A stretch of 33,296 bases of DNA from an uncultured Alphaproteobacteria bacterium (GTDB lineage: Bacteria; Pseudomonadota; Alphaproteobacteria; Rhizobiales; Ancalomicrobiaceae), in assembly GCA_937864925.1 (NCBI GenBank), contig CALMFH010000142.1, forward strand, positions 1 to 33,296. Direction: 5' to 3'. Made by a program: the position numbers and the translations under genes. The notes under the pieces are model-generated. The model saw nothing but the letters and a program-made list of their open reading frames with translations, ran no database searches and was not told where the DNA came from. Positions 1 through 6,713 of this stretch are shown here, in pieces. The stretch's first letter is position 1, and the number at the start of each line of letters is the position of its first letter.

Positions 1-332
1 TGCGAATTTGGGCAAGCGCGATATAGGGTCATTCGCCCCGTGACACAAGTGAAAATTTCGTGTCGGGGACACGTGCGACGAAATGTGAAATTCGGCTGGA
101 ATCGCATGGGCTTGTCACAGAGGTGGAAAGGCGCCTCGGCGGCCCCTCCGGGCCGGGCGGAAACGGGTGCCGCGATCGGTGTGCCGAGGCGGGCCGGAAG
201 CCGGATTTCCGCGACTTTCGAGCCATCGGGTGATCCCCTCGTGCCGCGCCGCCGTCCGGCATCCGGCGGCCATGTGGTCATACATCGAACGATGATGTAG
301 AATTCATCCGGATCGTTCGACGGAGTGAGACG
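1..332. other. Non-coding region upstream of the LysR-type gene
   Basis: I find no convincing gene here; the open frames are short, of biased composition and overlap each other. Near the left end, GACAC (42-46), GTGTC (60-64) and GACAC (68-72) can pair alternatively, and CGTGTC/GACACG (59-64 and 68-73) forms a perfect 6-bp stem with a GGG loop. At the right end lies the 285-320 dyad described separately. The region probably holds the regulator's promoter and possibly one for a gene outside the window. Confidence 0.6.
285..320. promoter_or_regulatory. Perfect dyad upstream of the LysR-type regulator (candidate operator)
   Basis: TCGAACGAT (285-293) is mirrored exactly by ATCGTTCGA (312-320). 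The midpoint of the pair falls on the midpoint of GAATTC (300-305), so the whole 36-bp block is symmetric apart from two 6-bp inner segments. It ends 12 bp before the ATG at 333. LysR-type proteins commonly bind interrupted dyads near their own gene, so an autoregulatory site is plausible; no binding is shown. Confidence 0.5.
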
Positions 333-1241
333 ATGGAATCACTGACTCGGATGCAGGCGTTCGTGCAGGTGGTGGAGGCGGGGGGATTTTCGGCGGCGGC
401 GCGCAAGGCGGGGAAGTCCAAGGCGCTGCTCTCCAAATACGTGCGCGATCTCGAGGACGAGCTCGGGGTCAGGCTCCTCAACCGCACCACTCGGCAACTG
501 GCGCCGACCGAGGTGGGGGTGGCCTATCACCGCGAGGCGGTGGACATCCTGCAGCGGCTCGACGATCTCACCGCATCGGTGCGCGACAGCCACGGCGAAC
601 CGCGCGGCCATCTGCGGATCTCGGGACCGCGGTTCTTCGGTGATTCCGAGCTCGGCGGGGCGATCACCGAGTTCATGGCGACGCATCCGGAGATCACCGT
701 CGACATCCGCCTCGACGATCGCTTCGTCGATCTGGTCGAGGAAGGGTTCGACGTGGCGATCCGGGTGTCGGAGCCGGTCGATTCGAGCCTGATCGCGCGG
801 CGGCTGGCGCCGTTCCGCGTCGTCTGCTGCGCCGCGCCGGCGTGGATCGCGGCGCACGGGCGGCCGGAAAAGCCCGCCGATCTCGCCGGGCTGCCGGCGA
901 TCGCCGACACCAACGCCCGCAACTGGAGTCACTGGCCCTTCGTCGTCGACGGCGAACGCATCGTCGTACCGGTGACGGCGCGGCTCCACGCCAACGCGCC
1001 GCAGGTGGCGGCGACGGCGGCGGAAGCGGGACTCGGGGTGGCGCGGACGCCGTGGTTCGCGGTCAGGCGGGCGGTGGAGGAGGGCCGGCTCGAGGTGCTG
1101 CTCGCCGACCACGAACTGCGCAACCTCACCGTCCACGCCGTCTATCCGCATCGTCGCCATCTCTCGGCCAAGGTGCGGGTGTTCGTCGACTTCATGGTCG
1201 GCTGGTTCGAGCGGCGACGGCGGAGCGAGCCCTGCGTCTGA
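333..1241 (+). CDS. LysR-family transcriptional regulator
   Basis: A 302-residue protein of typical LysR-type length. The N-terminal winged helix-turn-helix occupies about residues 1-60 (MQAFVQVVEAGGFSAAAR, then the recognition region and LLNRTTRQLAPTEVG). A periplasmic-binding-like effector domain follows from about residue 90 (LRISGP, FDVAIRVSE). The pattern resembles the CrgA-type subgroup, whose members often control small oxidoreductase or efflux genes. GGAG at 322-325 lies 7 bp before the ATG. No divergent target gene lies inside the window, and the next gene downstream on the same strand is more than 100 bp away, so its regulon cannot be read from context. Effector unknown. Family call firm; function open. 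Confidence 0.93.
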   Translation: MESLTRMQAFVQVVEAGGFSAAARKAGKSKALLSKYVRDLEDELGVRLLNRTTRQLAPTEVGVAYHREAVDILQRLDDLTASVRDSHGEPRGHLRISGPRFFGDSELGGAITEFMATHPEITVDIRLDDRFVDLVEEGFDVAIRVSEPVDSSLIARRLAPFRVVCCAAPAWIAAHGRPEKPADLAGLPAIADTNARNWSHWPFVVDGERIVVPVTARLHANAPQVAATAAEAGLGVARTPWFAVRRAVEEGRLEVLLADHELRNLTVHAVYPHRRHLSAKVRVFVDFMVGWFERRRRSEPCV

Positions 1242-1349
1242 GATCGCCGCAGGTCGCCGTGCTTCGGCCACGATCGGTGGACGAGATGTACGGCGCGGGC
1301 CGTGCTATGGATTCGCTCCACCCGTTCGACATCATCGGAAACCGCCGGA

Positions 1350-2039
1350 ATGACGCTCTCCACCCTCGCTCGCTCTCTTCGCCGCGTCGCCATCGGCCTC
1401 GCTCTCGGCTTCGCCGCGGTCTTCGCGACGGGCGGGCGCGAGGCGGCGGCCCATCCGCACGTGTATGTCGATGCCCGGGTCGAGGTGGTGTTCGACAAGG
1501 ACGGGAAGATCACCGCGCTGCGCCACGTCTGGCGCTTCGACGACGCCTTCTCCGCCTTCGCCAGCCAGGGGCTCGACAAGAACGGCGACGGCATCCTGTC
1601 GATCGAGGAGCTGCAGCCACTCGCCAAGATCAATGTCGAGTCGCTCAAGGACTACGACTACTTCACCTTCCTCAAGGTCGGCGGCAAGCGCAGCGGCTTC
1701 AAGATCCCGACCGAGTACTGGCTGCAGTCGGCGGACGGTTATCTGACGTTGTTCTACACACTGCCGCTGATGCAGGCGGTCAAGCCGGATGCGACCGGTG
1801 TGACCGTGGAGGTCTACGATCCCGGCTATTTCGTCGACTACCAGTTGGTGGAAAAGGACCCTGCCAAACTGATCGACGCGCCGGCCGCGTGCACGGCGGC
1901 GGTGCAACGCAAGGCCGATCCGGATGCGGCGACCGCGGCGATCCTCGGCCAGATCCCGGCGAGCGAACGTGAACTGCCGGCGAACCTCCGGTCGCTGACC
2001 AGCGACATGTCGAACCGGGTGACGGTGAAATGCCCGTGA
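1350..2039 (+). CDS. DUF1007 family exported protein with EF-hand-like loop
   Basis: A 229-residue protein. I chose the ATG at 1350 rather than 1302 because it places a signal peptide at the N terminus: basic RR at residues 11-12, a hydrophobic stretch, and likely cleavage after EAAA near residue 34. The mature protein would then begin HPHVYVD, the metal-ligand-like start typical of DUF1007. Residues 76-87 fit a calcium-binding EF-hand loop (D76, N78, D80, G81, S84, E87). DUF1007 genes often precede NicO-type transporters, and here the stop overlaps the next gene by 10 bp, implying translational coupling. It is probably a periplasmic accessory for metal handling; that role is inference. Confidence 0.85.
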   Translation: MTLSTLARSLRRVAIGLALGFAAVFATGGREAAAHPHVYVDARVEVVFDKDGKITALRHVWRFDDAFSAFASQGLDKNGDGILSIEELQPLAKINVESLKDYDYFTFLKVGGKRSGFKIPTEYWLQSADGYLTLFYTLPLMQAVKPDATGVTVEVYDPGYFVDYQLVEKDPAKLIDAPAACTAAVQRKADPDAATAAILGQIPASERELPANLRSLTSDMSNRVTVKCP

Positions 2040-3079
2040 CCGACGATCGTCGCCGCCTCGTCGCAGCGGTCGTGGTCGCCGCCGTGGTGGCGGTTGCGGC
2101 GGCGGTGCCGGCGCTCGCCCAGGCCGGTCCCTTCGGCGTCGGTACGCCGGAAGCCGGTGCCGGTGCGCCGGGTGCCGGCGTCTTCGGTTGGATCGCGGCG
2201 CGGCAGAACGAGGCCTATCGGTCGCTGACGGCGGGGCTCAAGGCGATGCGGGCCGATCCGCACGCCGGCTTCTGGCTGATCGTCCTCTCCTTCGCCTACG
2301 GGGTGTTCCACGCCGCCGGTCCCGGTCACGGCAAGGCGGTGATCACTTCCTATGTGTTGGCCAATCGCGAAACGCTGAAGCGCGGCATCGTGCTGTCGAT
2401 GATCTCGGCGCTGCTCCAGGGGCTGGTGGCGATCGTCTTCGTCGGGGCGGCGGTGACGGTGTTCCGCCTCACCGCCCTGGAGATGACCGACGCCACCACC
2501 GCCTTCGAGCGTACCAGTGCGGCGGCGATCCTGGGGCTCGGCCTGTGGCTCTCGTGGGTGAAGATCGTCGCGCCGGCGATCGCGGCATGGCGGGCGGCTC
2601 GGGCGGCCCCGCCGGTGGCGGTGGAGAGCGGGGTGGTCGATCTTTCGATCGACGCCACCGGCATGTCGGCCAACCGGGCGGCCGAACTCTGCGCCTGCGG
2701 CCAGGTGCACGCACCCGATCCGACGACGCTCGGCGGTCCGTTCGACCTTCGCAAGGCGCTCGCGGCGGTAGCCGCGGTCGGCATACGGCCGTGTACGGGT
2801 GCGTTGATCGTGCTGGTCTACGCCTTCGCCCAGGGGCTCGCCTGGGCGGGAATCGTGTCGATCGTCGCCATGTCGCTCGGTACCGGCCTCACCGTGTCGG
2901 CACTCGCCTCGGTCGCGGTCACGGCGCGGACACTGGCGCTGCGGCTGGCCGGCGACGACGGGGTATGGAGCCTGCGCGTGCTGCGCGGCGCCGAGATCCT
3001 CGGGGCGCTGATCGTTCTGGCGATGGGCGTGCTGCTCGCCGGCGCGGCGATCTGGGGCGGGCCGGTCGCGGCGGGGTGA
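2030..3079 (+). CDS. NicO-type nickel/cobalt transporter (RcnA-like)
   Basis: A 349-residue polytopic inner-membrane protein. The N terminus is signal-like (VAAVVVAAVVAVAAAVPALAQA). The family signature HAAGPGHGK follows, with H94 and H100 as likely metal ligands, and a second signature, GIRPCTGALIVLVYA, lies in the C-terminal half. Between them a cytosolic or periplasmic loop carries CACGQVH, possibly another metal site. NicO proteins move Ni2+ or Co2+, as uptake systems or as RcnA-type exporters; sequence alone does not settle direction. The ATG lies inside the end of the DUF1007 gene. The gene ends 15 bp from a convergent neighbour, with no obvious terminator between them. Confidence 0.88.
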   Translation: MPVTDDRRRLVAAVVVAAVVAVAAAVPALAQAGPFGVGTPEAGAGAPGAGVFGWIAARQNEAYRSLTAGLKAMRADPHAGFWLIVLSFAYGVFHAAGPGHGKAVITSYVLANRETLKRGIVLSMISALLQGLVAIVFVGAAVTVFRLTALEMTDATTAFERTSAAAILGLGLWLSWVKIVAPAIAAWRAARAAPPVAVESGVVDLSIDATGMSANRAAELCACGQVHAPDPTTLGGPFDLRKALAAVAAVGIRPCTGALIVLVYAFAQGLAWAGIVSIVAMSLGTGLTVSALASVAVTARTLALRLAGDDGVWSLRVLRGAEILGALIVLAMGVLLAGAAIWGGPVAAG

Positions 3080-3094
3080 ATCGCCGTCGGCCGA

Positions 3095-3850
3095 TCAGGA
3101 CCGCGCCGCGGCGCGAGCGCGGATCGCTTCGCCGAAGGCGGCGAAGAGCCGCGACGAGGGGTGGTCGGAGCGCACCCAGTATTCGGGATGCCACTGGACG
3201 CCGACGGCGAAGGCGGTCGCATCCCGGACGCTCACCGCCTCGACGGTGCCGTCGGGAGCGGTCGCCTCGATCACCAGCCGGTCGGCGAGAGTGGCCAACC
3301 CCTGGCGGTGCAGCGAGTTGACGTCGATTTCGTCCGAGCCGAGCACTCGGCCGATGCAGCCTTCGCGGACGACGTGGACCTTGTGGCGGATGGCGTAGCG
3401 CTGGTCCGAAGTCGGGGCTTCCGGGGCGCGATGGTCCATGCGGCCCTCGAAACTCTGGATCTCGGTGTGCAACGTACCGCCGAGGGCGACGTTGAGCTCC
3501 TGGTAGCCGCGACAGATGGCGAAGAGCGGGACGCCCTTGTCGATCGCCAGACGGATCATCGGCAGGGTGGTGGCGTCGCGGGCCGGGTCGTAGGGCTCGT
3601 GGTCGGGAGTCGGCTCCTCGCCGTAGAGGCTCGGGTGGACGTTCGACTTCGAGCCGGAGAGGAGAACGCCGTCGACCCGGTCGAGCACCGAGTCGAGATC
3701 GAGGGCGCCGCCGAGCGAGGGCAGCATCACCGGGACGGCGCCGGCGCCGTAGAGGATCGCCTCGAGGTAGGTCGAGGGGGTCATGTGCCAGCTCATGCCG
3801 TCTATGGATCGCAGATCGGACGAAACGAGTACGAGCGGCAGTCCGGACAT
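3095..3850 (-). CDS. Class I glutamine amidotransferase-like hydrolase (gamma-glutamyl-GABA hydrolase type)
   Basis: A 251-residue peptidase C26/PuuD-type protein. The nucleophile sits in FAICRGYQ (C113), the oxyanion/glycine region in DGVLLSGSKSNVHP (about 60-73), and the catalytic pair in VQWHPEYW (H221, E223). PuuD hydrolyses gamma-glutamyl-GABA in the putrescine pathway, but close relatives act on other gamma-glutamyl amides, and no other puu gene is present. It is divergent from the TRAP transporter genes with a 176-bp shared upstream region, so the two may be co-regulated and handle related compounds; that link is inference. Family and catalytic triad are clear; substrate is not. Confidence 0.88.
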   Translation of the reverse strand: MSGLPLVLVSSDLRSIDGMSWHMTPSTYLEAILYGAGAVPVMLPSLGGALDLDSVLDRVDGVLLSGSKSNVHPSLYGEEPTPDHEPYDPARDATTLPMIRLAIDKGVPLFAICRGYQELNVALGGTLHTEIQSFEGRMDHRAPEAPTSDQRYAIRHKVHVVREGCIGRVLGSDEIDVNSLHRQGLATLADRLVIEATAPDGTVEAVSVRDATAFAVGVQWHPEYWVRSDHPSSRLFAAFGEAIRARAAARS

Positions 3851-3925
3851 GATCTCGCGGAACCTTCGATGTTGGACGAACGAGCGACAGATATGCCACG
3901 ACGCGGGGGGATCGACCAGAGCGGC

Positions 3926-3953
3926 AGCGGCGTTTCATGGCTCCCATGCCGCT
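3926..3953. promoter_or_regulatory. Hairpin in the divergent amidotransferase/TRAP intergenic region
   Basis: AGCGG (3926-3930) pairs with CCGCT (3949-3953), and inside it CATGG (3936-3940) pairs with CCATG (3944-3948) around a CTC loop; CGTTT is left as a bulge on the 5' side. It lies between two divergent start codons, where an operator would be expected. Function is inferred from position only. Confidence 0.35.
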
Positions 3954-4026
3954 TCGTCTCGACCTGCCGTGCATCAGTGGGTATGAGGGGGGCGACCCGT
4001 GCTCCGCCTTCTCTCGGGAGTTCCCC

Positions 4027-4545
4027 ATGCAGGCTCTCATCGCCACGATCGACGCGATCAATCGCACGATCGGTCGTGTCGTCTCCTGGTCGATCCTGGT
4101 GATCGTCCTCATGCAGTTCGCCGTGGTGATCCTGCGCTACGTCTTCGGTTCGGGCTCGGTATGGGTGCAGGAGACGATCACCTACGTCTATGCAACCAGC
4201 TTCATGGCGACGGCGGGTTATGCGCTGTTGCGCGACGGGCAGGTCCGGGTCGACATCTTCTATCGCGAGGCGTCGAAGCGGACGAAGGCGATCGTCGACA
4301 TCCTCGGCACGCTGGTCTTCTTGTGGCCGGTGACAGGGCTGCTCATCTGGGTCGCGTCTCCCTACGTGGCACGGTCCTTCGCCATCCTGGAGGGCTCGCG
4401 CGAGACCTCGGGACTGCCCTTCGTCTATCTGCTCAAGGCGGAGATCCTGCTCTTCGCCGGCCTCCTGGCGTTGCAGGGCCTGTCGCTCGTGCTGCGCTCC
4501 ACCCGCGAGCTGGCCGGTCGGCCGGCCGACGAGCCGATCGCCTGA
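4027..4545 (+). CDS. TRAP transporter small permease subunit (DctQ type)
   Basis: A 172-residue inner-membrane protein with the four hydrophobic segments expected for DctQ: about residues 17-38 (VVSWSILVIVLMQFAVVILRY), 50-68, 93-115 and 135-158. The QETITY and RDGQVRVDIFY stretches between segments are typical of the family. I chose the ATG at 4027 over an in-frame ATG at 3937 because GGGAG (4016-4020) is well spaced before it and the family starts about here. It pairs with the large permease 12 bp downstream to form the membrane part of a secondary transporter that takes up organic acids or similar solutes from a periplasmic binding protein. Confidence 0.9.
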   Translation: MQALIATIDAINRTIGRVVSWSILVIVLMQFAVVILRYVFGSGSVWVQETITYVYATSFMATAGYALLRDGQVRVDIFYREASKRTKAIVDILGTLVFLWPVTGLLIWVASPYVARSFAILEGSRETSGLPFVYLLKAEILLFAGLLALQGLSLVLRSTRELAGRPADEPIA

Positions 4546-4557
4546 GGAAAGGCCGCC

Positions 4558-6144
4558 ATGACCGTCGCCCAGATCCTCGACATCGGCATGTTCGTCGGCG
4601 CCTGCGTGGTGCTGCTCGCCGGTTATCCGGTGGCACCGACGCTCGCCGGCACCGCGGTGATCTTCGCCGCCATCGGCTGGCTCGCCGGGGTGTTCGATCC
4701 GAGCTTCCTCTCCGCCCTGCCGCAGCGCGTCTACGGCATCATGACCAACCCGGTGCTGGTGTCGGTGCCGCTGTTCGTCTTCATGGGGGTGATGCTGGAG
4801 CGCTCCAAGGTGGCCGAACTGCTGCTCGAGACGATGGGGCGGCTGTTCGGACGGCTACCCGGCGGGCTCGGCATCTCGGTGACGCTGGTGGGCGCACTGC
4901 TCGCCGCCTCCACCGGCATCGTCGGCGCGACCGTCGTCACCATGGGGCTGCTGTCGCTGCCGACCATGCTGCGCTGGGGCTACGATCCCAAACTCGCCAC
5001 CGGCTCGATCGCGGCGGCAGGGACCCTCGGCCAGATCATTCCGCCGTCGCTGGTGCTGGTGGTGCTCGGCGACGTGCTCGCCAACGCCTATCAGAAGGCG
5101 CAGACCGACATGGGCAATTTCGCGCCCGACACGGTGTCGGTCTCCGATCTGTTCGCGGGTGCGCTGATACCCGGTCTCGTCCTCTCGGGCCTCTACGTCG
5201 TCTATCAGACGGTGGTCGCCATCGTGTCGCCGAAGAGTTCGCCGCCGGCGCCGGAAGGGCTCGGCAGGGTCACCTTCATGGAGGTGGCCGGGGCGTTGAT
5301 CCCGCCGGTGGCGCTGGTGCTGTGCGTGCTCGGCTCGATCCTGTTCGGCATCGCCACGCCGACGGAAGCCGCTTCGGTCGGCGCGGTCGGTACGCTGCTG
5401 CTCGCCGGACAGCGCCGGGCACCGCATCGCGGCGTCGTCTTCCTCGCCGCCTGGGGCGCGCTCGGGGTGTTGCTCGTCCTCGCCTCGACCGTCGACATGC
5501 GCCTCGGCCGTGGTGACACCACCACGGCACAGTCGGTGGCGATCGCCGTCGCCACCCTCGGCACCGCGATTCTGGCCTTCGGGGTGGTGTTCGCCGCTTT
5601 CGTCTGCTGGAAGGAGAACGTGCTGCGCCCGGTGATGGAGACCACCACCGAAATCACCGCGATGGTCTTCACCATCGTCATCGGCGCCACCTTCTTTTCG
5701 TTGGTCTTCCGCGGGCTCGGCGGCGAGGAGATGGTGGCGCGCTATCTCGAACACCTGCCGGGCGGCTCGGCCGGGGCGATCCTGATCGTCATGGTGGCGA
5801 TGTTCGTGCTCGGCTTCTTCGTCGACTTCCTGGAGATCTCCTACATCGTCGTGCCGATCGCGGCACCGGTGTTGCTCAAGATGCCGATGCCGGACGGATC
5901 GCCGATGAGCCCGATCTGGCTCGGGGTGCTGATGGGGGTGAACCTGCAGACGTCGTTCATGCACCCGCCCTTCGGCGTGGCGTTGTTCTATCTGCGTGGG
6001 GTGGCGCCGCCGGAGGTGAAGACGACCGACATCTACATCGGCATCATTCCCTTCGTCTGCATCCAGCTCGCCATGTTGTGGGTGCTTTGGCAGTGGCCGG
6101 GCATGGCGACCTGGCTGCCGCGGCTGATCTACGGGGCGAATTGA
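4558..6144 (+). CDS. TRAP transporter large permease subunit (DctM type), extended form
   Basis: A 528-residue polytopic protein, about 100 residues longer than the usual DctM. Family landmarks are GYPVAPTLAGTAV near the start, LYPQRVYGIMTN-type and VPLFVFMGVMLERS segments, TGIVGATVVTMGLLSLPTML (about 120-139), GTLGQIIPPSLVLVV, GIATPTEAASVGAVG, and near the end VDFLEISYIVVPI with SFMHPPFGVALFYLRG. The extra length sits at about residues 284-356, between the ATPTEAA block and the next conserved block, and adds what look like two hydrophobic segments. Such long forms occur in the family. It would carry substrate with sodium as coupling ion. No DctP- or TAXI-type binding protein gene is adjacent. 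Confidence 0.92.
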   Translation: MTVAQILDIGMFVGACVVLLAGYPVAPTLAGTAVIFAAIGWLAGVFDPSFLSALPQRVYGIMTNPVLVSVPLFVFMGVMLERSKVAELLLETMGRLFGRLPGGLGISVTLVGALLAASTGIVGATVVTMGLLSLPTMLRWGYDPKLATGSIAAAGTLGQIIPPSLVLVVLGDVLANAYQKAQTDMGNFAPDTVSVSDLFAGALIPGLVLSGLYVVYQTVVAIVSPKSSPPAPEGLGRVTFMEVAGALIPPVALVLCVLGSILFGIATPTEAASVGAVGTLLLAGQRRAPHRGVVFLAAWGALGVLLVLASTVDMRLGRGDTTTAQSVAIAVATLGTAILAFGVVFAAFVCWKENVLRPVMETTTEITAMVFTIVIGATFFSLVFRGLGGEEMVARYLEHLPGGSAGAILIVMVAMFVLGFFVDFLEISYIVVPIAAPVLLKMPMPDGSPMSPIWLGVLMGVNLQTSFMHPPFGVALFYLRGVAPPEVKTTDIYIGIIPFVCIQLAMLWVLWQWPGMATWLPRLIYGAN

Positions 6145-6713
6145 CGGGTGGAGGCGTGCGGTGATCGCCGCGACGGTCGGGGGCGCCGGCCGGTAACGCG
6201 GGCGTCCACGGCGGCGGATCGACGCGAGACGTCGCCGTTCGAAATACGAACAAACGTTAGTATATGGTGACGGGGCCGCACCCGAACCGGACGGTGCGGG
6301 CGCCATGACCGTCCGTGCGGTGACGGCCCGGATTTCGTGTGCGGTGCACCATGTCCGGTCGGTCGAGTGCGGCGCGGGACGGCCCGAGCGGCTCCTTTCG
6401 GCGCGGTATGCCCCGGTTTCGATGCCCGCGGCGGGGCGGAATCGGTTCTGCCGCGGTCGCGAAGACGCGGGCCTCGATCAGGCCGATGGCGTCTGCCGCG
6501 GTGCCGAAATCGGCCGCGGCCGCATCTCTTGCGAACATCAGCATATGTATTCTGCATAACTTATGAGCGTGCTCTCCCCCATACCAAAGACGCCCGCTTC
6601 CGAGCTTGCCTTCTCGGGGCTCCTCGGGTTTGATCCCGGGTAATCGAACGACCGTGCGGTTCCCGGAAAACCGGATCGACGAAGCCGCCGGCATTGAGGG
6701 TGAGGAAACACGA
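6145..6713. other. Long non-coding leader before the ABC/CoA-ligase unit
   Basis: These 569 bp carry no gene I can support; open frames on both strands are arginine- and proline-rich shadows. Two AT-rich patches stand out against the GC-rich background. One, at about 6237-6270, contains the dyad and promoter-like sequence described next. The other, at 6541-6565, contains the self-complementary CATATG (6542-6547) and CATAA-C-TTATG (6555-6565). A small inverted repeat, CGGTT/AACCG (6657-6661 and 6669-6673), lies nearer the start codon. The region probably holds the promoter and operators of the seven-gene unit. Confidence 0.6.
6237..6266 (+). promoter_or_regulatory. Candidate promoter overlapped by a dyad operator
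   Basis: TTCGAA (6238-6243) and TATATG (6261-6266) are separated by 17 bp and resemble weak -35 and -10 hexamers. The perfect dyad GTTCG-AAATA-CGAAC (6237-6251) covers the -35 element, the arrangement expected for a repressor operator of TetR or GntR type. No regulator gene lies next to it in the window. It sits about 450 bp before the first start codon, so a long leader or a second promoter would be needed. Confidence 0.4.

Noticed and set aside
1-332. Small overlapping frames at the left edge as a partial gene
   Set aside because: Both strands give 70-90-codon frames with no recognisable motif, and the area contains regulatory dyads.
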